Numbered from the stretch's first letter, positions 47,626 to 56,959 are shown. The stretch is DNA of 64,000 bases from Streptomyces meridianus (GCF_023703325.1 NZ_JAMQGM010000008.1:153650-217649); one strand, 5' to 3'. The notes: a model not told the origin generated them from the letters alone. Numbers and translations are program-made.

Positions 47626-48605
47626 ATCGACCACGCCGTCGGCATCCGGTCCCAGCGGTGCGCCCGCAGCTCCGCCAGCAGCGCCGGGTCCAGCGCAACC
47701 CCGTCGGAGACGGCGAGGTTGGCACGTGCGTGCTCGGGCCGGCGCATGCCCGGAATGACGGTGCTCACCGCAGGGTGGTGCAGGATGAACCGCAGCGCCA
47801 GCTCGGGCAGGGTCATGCCCTCGGGCAGGATCCGCTCGAGCCGCCGGGCGCGCTCGACCGTCGGGCCCAGGTTCTCCGGTCCGAAGTACGTGGCCCGCCA
47901 GTCCTCTTCGGGGAAGACGGTGTCCGCGGTGAGTCTGCCCGTCAGACCTCCCTCGTCGAAGGGAACCCGCGCGATGATGCCGATGCCGTCGCGCTGCGCC
48001 CGCTCGAACAGTTCGTCCTCGGGCGCCTGGTCGAAGATGTTGTAGATGACCTGGATGACGTCGACCAGGCCGGTGTCGATCGCGGCGAGGCAGTTGGCCG
48101 GCTCCCAGCGGTTGACGCTGATCCCGAAGCCGTCGATCAGGCCCTCGGACTTCAGGTCGGCGACGACGCGCTGCCACCGCTCGTCGGAGGCCCAGCGGTC
48201 CTCCCACACATGGAACTGGAGCAGGTCGATCCGGTCGACGCCGAGGTTCTCCAGGCTGAGTTCGACGTATTCGCGGATGTGGTCGGCGGGGAAGACGTCG
48301 CCCAGGGTGTCCTCGGGGCGCGGCGGCCACTCGCGGTTCTTCGGCGGCACCTTGGTGGCGACGTACAGCTTGCGGCCGGGGTGCTCGCGCAGCAGCGAGC
48401 CCAGCATCCGCTCGCTGACCCCGCGGCCGTAGACCCAGGCGGTGTCGAAGAACGTGCACCCCTGCTCGACGGCCAGGTTCAGGCAGTCCGGGGCGACGTC
48501 GTAGTCCCAGCCGGTGAAGCCGCCCGGGCCGCCGCCGATGCCCCACATGCCGTAGCCGATCTCGCTGACTTCCCAGCCGAGACGGCCCATCTTTCGGTAC
48601 TGCAC
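47622..48605 (-). CDS. Aldo/keto reductase
   Basis: NADPH-dependent reductase of aldehydes or ketones, 327 residues, TIM barrel. The catalytic tetrad is present: Asp and Tyr in FFDTAWVYGRG, Lys in LYVATKVPPK and His in IDLLQFHVWEDRW. The cofactor end has PGMRRPEHARANLAVS. GTG 48605 has GGAG six bases upstream. It lies 72 bases after the adenylation-carrier-reductase gene, which should release an aldehyde. Reduction of that aldehyde to an alcohol is the simplest inferred role. Confidence 0.88.
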   Translation of the reverse strand: MQYRKMGRLGWEVSEIGYGMWGIGGGPGGFTGWDYDVAPDCLNLAVEQGCTFFDTAWVYGRGVSERMLGSLLREHPGRKLYVATKVPPKNREWPPRPEDTLGDVFPADHIREYVELSLENLGVDRIDLLQFHVWEDRWASDERWQRVVADLKSEGLIDGFGISVNRWEPANCLAAIDTGLVDVIQVIYNIFDQAPEDELFERAQRDGIGIIARVPFDEGGLTGRLTADTVFPEEDWRATYFGPENLGPTVERARRLERILPEGMTLPELALRFILHHPAVSTVIPGMRRPEHARANLAVSDGVALDPALLAELRAHRWDRMPTAWSM

Positions 48606-48677
48606 CGCTTCTCCTTCTCTCCTGTCGCCCCGGGGGCGCCCTGAAAATCCGCGGGCCGGGAACCCGGCCCGGGATCG

Positions 48678-51600
48678 TCAGCACGCCTCCAGCGTGCGCA
48701 CGTACGCGGTGATGGCCGCGTCCAGTGGTCCGTCGGTGAATCCGTGCCGCCGGTCGAACGCGTCGAGTCCCTTCCTGGCGAACAGTGCCGGGTTGTCGCT
48801 GAGCAGGTCGCGCAGGGGCGCCCGCTGCAGCAGCCCCAGCAGCGCACCCGACCGGCCCGGGCGGGCCAGGGCGTCGGCGCGCAGCCGGTCGAGGAAGTCG
48901 CCTTCGGGAACCGGAGTGAGGGCGACCCCGCCCCGGACGAGGACGTCGCGGAAGTCGGTGCTCTGCCGGTGGAAGACGTTGAACACACCCTGGACGTGGT
49001 GCTCGAGGGCGGTGACGATGCGGACGGCGACCTCGTCGACGGGGGTGTAGTCCGAGCGCATCGGCACGTCCGGGCACACGCCGAGCCGGTGGAAGACGCC
49101 GAGCAACAGGTGAGTGAGGGCCTTGTCGTTGGGGACGCCGTTGTCGGCCGCCGGCATCACCTCGCCGAGCCGGTGGACGGTCACCGGCGCGCCCTGCTCG
49201 CGGGCTCCGGTGAGGAGCCGTTCGGCGACCCACTTGGACCTGCTGTAGCCGCTGAGCGGCGGCAGTATCCGGTGCGGGTCGGTGTCCTCGGCGAGCCGTT
49301 CGCCGGTGGCCGCGGCATGCCGGTCGAGCACGCCCAGCGTGGAGACGTGGTGCAGCGGCTTGATCCGGCCGGCCAGGGAGAAGCGAAGGACTTCCGCGGT
49401 GCCGAGGACGTTGGCCGCCCGGTGCTCGCCGTAGTCCAGCAGGAAGTTGACCAGGGCCCCGGCGTGCACGACGGCGTCGCAGTCCGCGGCGAGCTTCTCC
49501 CAGTCGGCGGTCCCCAGCCCGAACCGCTCGGCGCCGAGGTCCCCGGCACGCGCGTCCAGCCGGCCCGCACCCTCATCGACGGGCAACCGCAGTACGTCCA
49601 GGGCGTGTCGGACTCGTTGCCGGGCATCCCGGTCGTCGGCCGCGCGGACGAGGCAGACCACCCGCGCCCCGGTCGCGGTGAGCAGCCGGTGCAGGATCCG
49701 GGAGCCGACGAACCCGGTGGCTCCGGTGAGCAGCACCGTTGCGGGCTGCGGGCCGGGAGTCCAGCCGGCAGCGAGGACGGGAAGGCCGTCGGCCAGTGCG
49801 GCGTCGCTTTCCATCAGAGCGGCGACATCGGCCCCGGGCCGATGATCCCCGTCGGTGCCCGCCCCGGTGCCGGTCAGCAGAGCTGCGAGCCTCGACGGGG
49901 TCTGACACGTGTACAGGTCCTGGACGCCGACCCGGACACCGAGGAGTTCGCGCATCCGGAAGACGGCCGTCAGACCGGAGAGCGAGTCGCCGCCGCGGTC
50001 GAGGAAGGCGTCGTCCACGCCGTACGCGGACAGTCCGAGCGTCTCGCGCAGCACGTCGGCGATGCGCACCGGCAGCGGGCCGGTGACGGTTGCCGGTGCC
50101 CTGGGGGCGGCGAGCTCCCGCAGGACCAGCGCCTCGAGGGCCCGCAGGTCGGCCTTTCCGTTGTCGGTGAGCGGCAGCGCCGGCACCACCAGGCAGTGCT
50201 GCGGCATGCTGGTGCGCGGAAGGCGGGAGACCAGGTGGTCGCGCAGTTCACCGGCTTCGACGGTGCCGGCCGCGACGACGGCGAGGCGGTTGCGCCCCCC
50301 GACGCGCACGGCCAGGGCCTTGGCCTGCTGCACGCCGTCGGCGCCTTCGGCCACGGCCTCGAGCTCGAGCAGTTCGATGCGGACGCCGTCGATCTTCACC
50401 TGCTGGTCGAGCCGGCCGGCGAAGCGGAGGTCGCCGCGGTCGTCGAACCAGCCGAGGTCGCCGGTGCGGTAGAGGCGGTTGCCGGGTATCTCGGGGAACG
50501 GGTTGGGGACGAAGGCCCGCGCGGTCTGTCCGGCGTCCGCGAAGTAGCCGGTGCCCAGACAGGCACCGCCGATGACGATCTCCCCGACTTCCCCGGGCGG
50601 CAGCAGCCCGAGGTCGTCGGTGAGTACGACCGCGTAGCAGTTGTCGATGGGACGGCCCAGCGGGATGTGGTCGCCGTCGGCCGTGTCGACCGGGTGGAAG
50701 ACCATGCCGATCGAGGTCTCGGACGGCCCGTAGCCGTTGCTGACCGCCACTCCCGGTACGAGTTCGCGCAGTCGGTGGACGGAGTGCGGGACGATCTCCT
50801 CGCCGCCCACCACGAGATGGCGCAGCGAGGACACCGCGGGGACTGCTGCGGGATCGTTGTCCAGCAGTGCCACCAGGGAGGCCAGGGTGGCGGGAACGAA
50901 GTCGGTGATGGTGACCCGGTGTTCGGCGATGGTTGCGACCGTTCGCTCCAGGTCCAGGAACTCGCCCTGTTCCGGGATGACGCTGTGCCCGCCGGTGGTC
51001 AGCGGCCACAGCAGCTGCCAGATGGCGGAGTCGAAGGTGTGCTTGCTGTTCTGGAGCACGACTTCGGAGCCGTCGGCGCGCATGTGACGGGTCATGAAAC
51101 GGAAGCGGTTGGTCAGTCCGCGGTGCACGTTGACCGCGCACTTCGGGGTGCCCGTGGTGCCGGAGGTGAAGATGCCGTACGCGGGCTCGTTCGGGCCGGG
51201 GGGCTGCCCCGGGCGTTCCGGCACGGGCGTGACGTGGTCCCGGTCCACGACCAGGCCGGGCAGCCCGGAATTTCCGGTGACCAGGGTGATCCGGGGTCTC
51301 AGCAGGGAGTGCACGGCCTGGATCCGCTCGGCGGGCCAGGCGGGGTCGCAGGGGGCGAAGGCGACGCCGAGCTTCATCAAGGCCAGCATGCACAGGGGCA
51401 GTTCGAGGCTGTTGGGGACGAACACCGGCAGCAGGTCGCCGCGCTGAACCCCGGCCGCGCGCAGCCGGAGGGCCAGACCGTTGGCCAGCTCGTCGAGTTC
51501 GCGGTAGCTCACGGTGGTCCCGCGGTACGAGAGCGCCGGACGGTCCGGTGTCCGGTCGGCCTGGGCCTCGAACAGCGCGCTCACCGGCCGGTACGGACCG

Positions 51601-51692
51601 TGGTCGACCGATTGGCCGGCCTGGGCTCCCAGGACGCGTGCTCTGACGGCCGGGTCGTCCTGCCGCCGGGATGTGCCCGTGGTGTTCCCCAT
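48678..51692 (-). CDS. NRPS-like adenylation-carrier-thioester reductase protein
   Basis: Single-module enzyme of 1004 residues. The adenylation domain (about 35-520) has core motif FTSGTTGTPK (175-184), FDSAIWQLLW with the aspartate that usually holds an alpha-amino group (221), NGYGPSETS (319-327) and the closing lysine in NGKADLRAL (513). The carrier domain has FLDRGGDSLSG with the phosphopantetheine serine at 570. The reductase domain starts at LLTGATGFVGSRIL (654 on) and has GYSRSKW as its Tyr/Lys pair. There is no condensation domain. It should activate one amino or carboxylic acid and release it as an aldehyde with NAD(P)H. ATG 51692 has AGGGA upstream; the first 30 residues look disordered. 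Confidence 0.88.
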   Translation of the reverse strand: MGNTTGTSRRQDDPAVRARVLGAQAGQSVDHGPYRPVSALFEAQADRTPDRPALSYRGTTVSYRELDELANGLALRLRAAGVQRGDLLPVFVPNSLELPLCMLALMKLGVAFAPCDPAWPAERIQAVHSLLRPRITLVTGNSGLPGLVVDRDHVTPVPERPGQPPGPNEPAYGIFTSGTTGTPKCAVNVHRGLTNRFRFMTRHMRADGSEVVLQNSKHTFDSAIWQLLWPLTTGGHSVIPEQGEFLDLERTVATIAEHRVTITDFVPATLASLVALLDNDPAAVPAVSSLRHLVVGGEEIVPHSVHRLRELVPGVAVSNGYGPSETSIGMVFHPVDTADGDHIPLGRPIDNCYAVVLTDDLGLLPPGEVGEIVIGGACLGTGYFADAGQTARAFVPNPFPEIPGNRLYRTGDLGWFDDRGDLRFAGRLDQQVKIDGVRIELLELEAVAEGADGVQQAKALAVRVGGRNRLAVVAAGTVEAGELRDHLVSRLPRTSMPQHCLVVPALPLTDNGKADLRALEALVLRELAAPRAPATVTGPLPVRIADVLRETLGLSAYGVDDAFLDRGGDSLSGLTAVFRMRELLGVRVGVQDLYTCQTPSRLAALLTGTGAGTDGDHRPGADVAALMESDAALADGLPVLAAGWTPGPQPATVLLTGATGFVGSRILHRLLTATGARVVCLVRAADDRDARQRVRHALDVLRLPVDEGAGRLDARAGDLGAERFGLGTADWEKLAADCDAVVHAGALVNFLLDYGEHRAANVLGTAEVLRFSLAGRIKPLHHVSTLGVLDRHAAATGERLAEDTDPHRILPPLSGYSRSKWVAERLLTGAREQGAPVTVHRLGEVMPAADNGVPNDKALTHLLLGVFHRLGVCPDVPMRSDYTPVDEVAVRIVTALEHHVQGVFNVFHRQSTDFRDVLVRGGVALTPVPEGDFLDRLRADALARPGRSGALLGLLQRAPLRDLLSDNPALFARKGLDAFDRRHGFTDGPLDAAITAYVRTLEAC

Positions 51693-51702
51693 GCGTCGTC
51701 CC

Positions 51703-52788
51703 TCAGATCCGGGCGGTCCGGTCCGGCGCGAGGGCCGCGGTGACCGCCGAGAGTGGTGGTGGCGTGGTGGTTCCGGTGACGAGGTGGGCGAGGAGCAGAC
51801 CTGCGGCGGGGGCGGACTGCACTCCGTATCCGCCGAGGGCGGCGAGCCAGAAGAACCCCGGCGCACCGGCCGCTTCGCCGATGACGGGGGTGTCGTCGGG
51901 GGTGGAGGTGCGCAGCCCGGCCCAGCTGCGGCGGACCGGTCCGGCCGGGACGGTGGTGGCCCGTTCGAACCGGGTGAGGGCTGTGGCGATGTCCGCGGGG
52001 TCGGCGTGGACGGGGCCGGGCGGCATCGGGGCGGCGTCGGCGGGGCTCAGCAGCAGGCCGCCGGCTTCGGGCCGGGCGTAGTAGGTCCCGGCGATGTCGG
52101 TGATCATCGGCCAGCCGCTGATGTCGTGCCCGTCCGGGGGCGCCACCACGGCGGCGGTGCGGCGCAGGGGGACCATGCCCTGCGGGGCGACGCCGGCGAG
52201 TACGGCGATCGCGTCGGCCCAGGCGCCTGCCGCGTTCACGACGACCGGGGCGGTGAAGCGGCCGGCAGTGGTCTCGGCGACCCAGCCGCCGCCGTTGCGA
52301 CTCAGCGCGGTGACCCGGGCGTCGGTCACCACCCGGCCGCGGCGCAGCAGCAGCCGGTGGGCGCCCGCGACGTCGACGTCACAGGCGCCGCGGCGCAGCA
52401 GGGCGCGTTCGAAGCCCGGCCGCACGATCGGGCAGAGCCGCAGTGCCTCGTCCGGTTCCAGTTCGGCGACGCCCTCGGGGGCTTCGGCTCCGGAGCGCAG
52501 GGCCTGTTCGAAGGCGCTGCCGGTGCCGGGGGGCGCCAGGGCCAGGACCCCGCGGGGGCGGAGCAGGCCTGCCTCCTCGTAGAAGGGCCGGGACGCGGTG
52601 GTGAGGGTGCGGACGGCCCGGTTGCCGTAGTACTCGGAGAACAGGCCTGCGGACAGGGCCGTGGAGTGCAGGCCGGGCCGGGGCTCCGCCTCGAGCAGGG
52701 TCACCCGGCCGTGCTCGGCCAGGTGGTGGCTCGCCGCGGCGCCGGCGATGCCTCCGCCGAGGACGAGGAAGTCGCTCGTCTCGCTCAT
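51703..52788 (-). CDS. FAD-dependent amine/amino-acid oxidase (DAO family)
   Basis: Flavin oxidase related to glycine oxidase and D-amino-acid oxidase, 361 residues. The FAD Rossmann motif is FLVLGGGIAGAAASHHLAEH, followed by TLLEAEPRPGLHSTALSAG. The C-terminal LRTSTPDDTPVIGEAAGAPG and AALGGYGVQSAPAAG complete the flavin site. It probably oxidises an amine or amino acid to an imine, giving hydrogen peroxide. The ATG overlaps the stop of the exporter gene (ATGA), and the next gene starts 10 bases after the stop. The substrate is unknown. Confidence 0.85.
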   Translation of the reverse strand: MSETSDFLVLGGGIAGAAASHHLAEHGRVTLLEAEPRPGLHSTALSAGLFSEYYGNRAVRTLTTASRPFYEEAGLLRPRGVLALAPPGTGSAFEQALRSGAEAPEGVAELEPDEALRLCPIVRPGFERALLRRGACDVDVAGAHRLLLRRGRVVTDARVTALSRNGGGWVAETTAGRFTAPVVVNAAGAWADAIAVLAGVAPQGMVPLRRTAAVVAPPDGHDISGWPMITDIAGTYYARPEAGGLLLSPADAAPMPPGPVHADPADIATALTRFERATTVPAGPVRRSWAGLRTSTPDDTPVIGEAAGAPGFFWLAALGGYGVQSAPAAGLLLAHLVTGTTTPPPLSAVTAALAPDRTARI

Positions 52789-54221
52789 GCGCCGGGCTCC
52801 TTCCGTACGCGGGGGACCGTCGCGAGCGCCACGAGGGCGGCGACTGCGGCCGCCGCGCCGGCGACGGCGAATCCGTGGCCTGCCGCCACCGAGAGCGAGG
52901 AGTGCGCGGCCGAGGCCCAGACCACCGTGCCCAGGACGGCGAGGCCGGTGGCGCCGCCGACCTGGCGCGCGGTGCTGAACAGCCCGGAGGCGATACCCGA
53001 GTCCTCGGCGGAGATGCCGGACAGGGCGGCGGCGGTGAGCGGGACGCTGATGACGCCGAGGCCGAGGTAGGTGAGGATCGTGGGCGGCAGCAGGCCGGTC
53101 CAGTAGCCGGCGGAGTCGCCGATGCGCGAGAGCCAGAACATGCCGGCCGCGGCGATCGTGAGGCCGCCGGGGACGAGGGTGCGGGCGCTGAGCGTGCCGA
53201 GCAGCCGTCCGCCGAGACTCGTGCTGTACATCAGCAGGCAGGTCAGCGGGAGGTATCCCAGGGCGGTCTTCAACGGCGTGTAGTTCCACACCTGTTGGAG
53301 GAAGAGGGTGAGGAAGAAGAAGATGCCGAACATGGCGGTGCTCGACAGGGTGAGGATGAGGTAGGTGCCGGCGCGGGCGCGGTCGGTGAGGATGCGCAGC
53401 GGGACGAGCGGATGGGCGGCGCGGCGCTCGATGCGTGCGAAGGCGGCGATGAGCAGTGCCGAGGCGGCGAGCGTCAGCAGGACGTCGGGGTCGGCCCAGT
53501 GCTGCCGGCCCGTCTCGTCGGTGGCGGCGTTGATCAGCCCGTACACCAGCAGCGTGATCCCGAGGGTGCCGGTGAGGGCGCCGGGCAGGTCGAGCCGTTT
53601 GCGGCTGCGTTCGGTCTCCGGGAGCAGCTTCCATGCCAGGGCGATCATGAGCGTGCCGACGGGAACGTTCACGAAGAGGATCCATCGCCACGACAGGTAG
53701 GTGGTGATGAGGCCGCCGGCCAGGAGGCCGACGCCGCCGCCGGAGGTGGCTGCGGCCGTGTAGATGCCGATGGCCCGGTTGCGTTCGCGGCCCTCGGGGA
53801 AGGTCGTGGCGATCAGGGAGAGGGCTGCGGGGGAGGCGGCCGCCGCGCCGACGCCCTGGGCGGCTCTGCTGACGAGCAGCATCCATGGTTCGGAGGCGAA
53901 GCCGCCGAGCAGGGATGCGGCGGTGAACAGGGCGAGTCCGGCGGTGAACACCCTGCGCCGGCCGAGGATGTCGCCCGCGCGGCCGCCGAGGAGCAGCAGC
54001 CCGCCGAAGGCCAGTGAGTAGCCGCTGACGACCCACTCGAGTTCCGCCCCGTGGATGCCCAGCGACTCCTGGATGGCGGGGAGCGCGACGTTCACGATGG
54101 TGGAGTCGAGCAGGAGCATCAGCTGGGCGGCCGATATCAGGACCAGCGCGGACGTCCGGGCCCGTCCGCCGGTCGCCGGTCCGGCCGTGACCTGTCCGGC
54201 TTCGGTGCCGATGCCGCTCAC
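52785..54221 (-). CDS. MFS exporter, DHA2 family (14 spans)
   Basis: Predicted drug/proton antiporter that likely exports the cluster product, 478 residues. Span 1 motif is LMLLLDSTIVNVALPAIQES; motif A follows span 2 as GGRAGDILGRRRVF; motif C is near AATSGGGVGLLAGGLI. A pair of extra central spans marks DHA2. GTG 54221 overlaps the ligase stop as GTGA, so the exporter is locked into the operon. Confidence is high for the family and moderate for the role. Confidence 0.9.
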   Translation of the reverse strand: MSGIGTEAGQVTAGPATGGRARTSALVLISAAQLMLLLDSTIVNVALPAIQESLGIHGAELEWVVSGYSLAFGGLLLLGGRAGDILGRRRVFTAGLALFTAASLLGGFASEPWMLLVSRAAQGVGAAAASPAALSLIATTFPEGRERNRAIGIYTAAATSGGGVGLLAGGLITTYLSWRWILFVNVPVGTLMIALAWKLLPETERSRKRLDLPGALTGTLGITLLVYGLINAATDETGRQHWADPDVLLTLAASALLIAAFARIERRAAHPLVPLRILTDRARAGTYLILTLSSTAMFGIFFFLTLFLQQVWNYTPLKTALGYLPLTCLLMYSTSLGGRLLGTLSARTLVPGGLTIAAAGMFWLSRIGDSAGYWTGLLPPTILTYLGLGVISVPLTAAALSGISAEDSGIASGLFSTARQVGGATGLAVLGTVVWASAAHSSLSVAAGHGFAVAGAAAAVAALVALATVPRVRKEPGA

Positions 54222-55891
54222 GCCCGTGGGACCGGAGCGGTTTCCAGTCGCTCGCGCAAGGGCTGGCGGATCACCTTGCCGAGCGAGTTCTTGGGCAGTT
54301 GCCAGACGAACTGGACGCGGTCGGGCCACATCACCCGCGCCACGCCCTCCTTCTCCAGGTGCTCGTGGAGTTCCTCGAGCGTCGGTGGCTCGCCCTCGAA
54401 CACGACCACGGCACAGGCCAGTTCGGTGCCCGGGACGGCCGGGTCGGGGTAGCCGACGAGGACGACTTCGGTGATCTTGGGGTGACGCAGCAGGACGGCC
54501 TCGATCGCCAGTGTGGGGATCTTGATCGCATTGGACCGGATGATCAGGTCCACCCGTCGGCCGGTGATGCGGATGCCGCCGCGGCCGTCGTCCTTGGCGA
54601 GGTCACCGGTGTCGAACCAGCCGTCTGCGTCCACGCTCGCCTCGTACGTCTCGCGCTGGCCGGCGTAGCCGAGGCACTGCGAGGCACCGCGGACGAGCAG
54701 CCGGCCGACTCCGTCGGGGGCGTCGGGGTCCGCCTCGGGGTCCTCCGCGATGCGGATCTCCATCCACGGGACGGGGCTGCCGTCGCTGTGCGCGGCCCAG
54801 CCCGGCGGGTCGTCGGGGCGGGTGATGGTGACGGCGCCGTTCTCCGTCATGCCCCACAGGGCGTGAGGTTCGACGCCGAACGCCCCGCGGACGTCGTCGA
54901 TCAGCTGGGGCTGGATGGGCGCGGACCCGGAGACGATGTGCCGCAGCGTGCCGGTCTCACGGGGCTTCTCCTGCTGGGCGGCGCAGGCGTTGACGAGGTA
55001 GCCGGGGGCCGCGTAGAGCCAGCTGACACCGTGCCGGGCGACCAGGTCGAGCAGCAGGTTCATGTCGGTGTTGGTGTCCTGCATGACGCAGGTGCCGCCG
55101 ACGAGGAGCGCCATGTAGTTGGAGTAGGACAGCGCCGCCATGTGGGTCGCGTAGTGGGGGATCGCGATGACGTCGTCGGCGGTGATGCCGTGGGGCACGG
55201 AGACCGCACGCACCGACGAGTAGACGGTGTCCTGGCTGTGCGCGATGGTCTTCATCGGCCCGGTGGTGCCGGAGGAGGACAGCAGCAGCGCGGGCTCGGT
55301 GGGACCGAGCGCGGCCGAGGGGTCGATGGTGTGCCGCTCCTCCCACGGGGTGTCGAGGAAGAATTCGCCGAAGGACATGGCGCCGGTCGCGGACGCGTTC
55401 CCGACGACGACGCGGTGTTCGAGGGCCGCGGAGGTGGCGGCCGCGAGGCGGGCGGCGTAGTCGATGCCCTCGAAGGTGTCGACGGTGACGCACAGTTTGG
55501 CGGACGTGGCCTCGAGGACGAGGTTCAGCTCCCAGTCGGCGAGCGGCGGCCCGACCGTGGCGACGACGGCGCCGACGCGGTGGCAGGCCAGCAGCAGCGG
55601 GGTGAACATCCAGCGGTTCGGCAGGTAGAGGGCGACGACGTCGCCGCGTCCGACGCCGAGTTCGGTGAACGCACCGGCGAAACGGTCGACGGTGGCGGCC
55701 AGTTCGGCGTAGGTCAGGGTGCGTTCGTGCGCGCCGTCGAGGTAGCCGATCACGGCGGGATGGCCGGGGCGCTCCCGGCTCGCGCGCGCAAGGTCGTCGA
55801 GGAAGGTGGACTCCCTCCACCACCCCTCGGCCCGGTACTCGGCGAGTCGCTCCGGGCTGGGTGCCTCGAGCGTCTCCAACAGCGCTGCCAT
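54218..55891 (-). CDS. AMP-dependent acyl-CoA synthetase/ligase
   Basis: ANL-family enzyme activating a carboxylic acid with ATP, 557 residues. Motifs are LLLSSSGTTGPMKTIAHS, the aspartate in GWFDTGDLAKDD, the hinge region ITGRRVDLIIRSNAIKI and the catalytic lysine in LPKNSLGKVIRQPL. It resembles acyl-CoA ligases more than amino-acid adenylation domains. There is no carrier domain, so it must hand over to CoA or to the neighbouring protein. ATG 55891 has GGAGGGG upstream. It is the first gene of the seven-gene operon and is divergent from the ATP-grasp gene. Confidence 0.87.
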   Translation of the reverse strand: MAALLETLEAPSPERLAEYRAEGWWRESTFLDDLARASRERPGHPAVIGYLDGAHERTLTYAELAATVDRFAGAFTELGVGRGDVVALYLPNRWMFTPLLLACHRVGAVVATVGPPLADWELNLVLEATSAKLCVTVDTFEGIDYAARLAAATSAALEHRVVVGNASATGAMSFGEFFLDTPWEERHTIDPSAALGPTEPALLLSSSGTTGPMKTIAHSQDTVYSSVRAVSVPHGITADDVIAIPHYATHMAALSYSNYMALLVGGTCVMQDTNTDMNLLLDLVARHGVSWLYAAPGYLVNACAAQQEKPRETGTLRHIVSGSAPIQPQLIDDVRGAFGVEPHALWGMTENGAVTITRPDDPPGWAAHSDGSPVPWMEIRIAEDPEADPDAPDGVGRLLVRGASQCLGYAGQRETYEASVDADGWFDTGDLAKDDGRGGIRITGRRVDLIIRSNAIKIPTLAIEAVLLRHPKITEVVLVGYPDPAVPGTELACAVVVFEGEPPTLEELHEHLEKEGVARVMWPDRVQFVWQLPKNSLGKVIRQPLRERLETAPVPRA

Positions 55892-55940
55892 CGGTTTCCC
55901 CTCCCCGCCGAGCCCCCTCGCGGGGCCCTGAATTGCGGTC

Positions 55941-56002
55941 ACCATAGCCAATGCGAAAGTCGTTTCGCCATCTGTTGTTTCGTGCGAAAACTGCTGTACG
56001 GT
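55941..56002. promoter_or_regulatory. Divergent promoter region with two palindromes
   Basis: Palindrome 1, GCGAAA-GTCG-TTTCGC (55953-55968), lies over the expected -35/spacer of a minus-strand promoter whose -10 is TATGGT (55946-55941). Palindrome 2, TTTCG-TG-CGAAA (55978-55989), lies between TTGTTT (55975-55980) and TACGGT (55997-56002), a plausible plus-strand promoter for the ATP-grasp gene. The shared half-site suggests one repressor controlling both directions. Promoter hexamers are only fair. Confidence 0.5.
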
Positions 56003-56061
56003 GCCGTGGTTCAGCCGGAATTCGGAGCCCGGTGACCGCTCGTCAACTCTGGGGTGTGGCC

Positions 56062-56955
56062 GTGAAGATCGGAATTCTCGCCTGGGACTACACCGGTGTG
56101 GATCCGGATGGTCCGAATCTCGCCGAATTCGGACGGGAACGCGGCCATGAGACGTCCTTGTTCACGCTCAAGGAAATCGATTACATCCCCGGGAACCACG
56201 GCCCCGACCTGATGCTGAAGGGCGAGCCGGCGTCGTCGTTCGACGCGGTGATCAGTCGGGCCAGACTGCACGGCGACGACTGGCAGGACCGGGTCGAGCG
56301 GCTGTCGATGCTCAGCCACGCCCTGGGCGGGCGCCTCTTCGACCCGGCCGACGTGTGGCACCACACCTACAGCAAGTTCCTGATGAACCAGAAGCTGGCG
56401 CAGAACGGGTTCCCGGTGCCGCCCGTCCGTTCGGCGACCTCCCTGGAGGAGGTGGCGGCGGCTTGCGAGCAGTGGGGTTCGGCCATCGTCAAGCCGTCGT
56501 ACGGCTACGGCGGCAGGGACGTCGAGCGCATCACCGACCCGGAGGCCGACAAGGCGGTCGCCGAGCGGCTGCTGGAGAAGTACGAGACGCTCATGTGCCA
56601 GCCGTACTACCCGACGCGGTTCGGGGAGTACCGCATCACCGTCGCCGGTGACGTGGCGCCGATGAACATCCTGAAGCTGCCCGCGGTCGGGTCGTGGCGC
56701 TGCAAGACCCTGGAGGGCGCGAGCTTCGAGCGCCTCGACGCCCCCGACGACCTGCTGGAACTGTCCTTCGGGGCGACCCGTCTGATGGGCCTGACGCTCT
56801 CGGGCCTCGACGTCCTGCCGGATCCCGCCGGCGGCTGGGTGATCATCGAGGTCAACATGGTGCCCGGGTGGCTGCACATGCTCGGCCGGGAACAGCACCG
56901 GGCGACGCTGGCCGGCGTGTACGACTGGGTGGAGGAGAAGGTGGCCGCGATGTGA
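56062..56955 (+). CDS. ATP-grasp ligase, RimK-like
   Basis: Predicted carboxylate-amine ligase forming a peptide-like bond with ATP, 297 residues. After the N-terminal VKIGILAWDYTG and a pre-ATP-grasp domain come YSKFLMNQKLAQNGFPVPPV and SAIVKPSYGYGGRDVERI, then the metal-binding WVIIEVNMVPGW at the end. GTG 56062 is preceded by GGGGTG at good distance. Divergent from the operon and sharing its control region, it likely joins an amino acid to the activated or reduced product. The two substrates are unknown. Confidence 0.87.
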   Translation: MKIGILAWDYTGVDPDGPNLAEFGRERGHETSLFTLKEIDYIPGNHGPDLMLKGEPASSFDAVISRARLHGDDWQDRVERLSMLSHALGGRLFDPADVWHHTYSKFLMNQKLAQNGFPVPPVRSATSLEEVAAACEQWGSAIVKPSYGYGGRDVERITDPEADKAVAERLLEKYETLMCQPYYPTRFGEYRITVAGDVAPMNILKLPAVGSWRCKTLEGASFERLDAPDDLLELSFGATRLMGLTLSGLDVLPDPAGGWVIIEVNMVPGWLHMLGREQHRATLAGVYDWVEEKVAAM

Positions 56956-56959
56956 CGCG

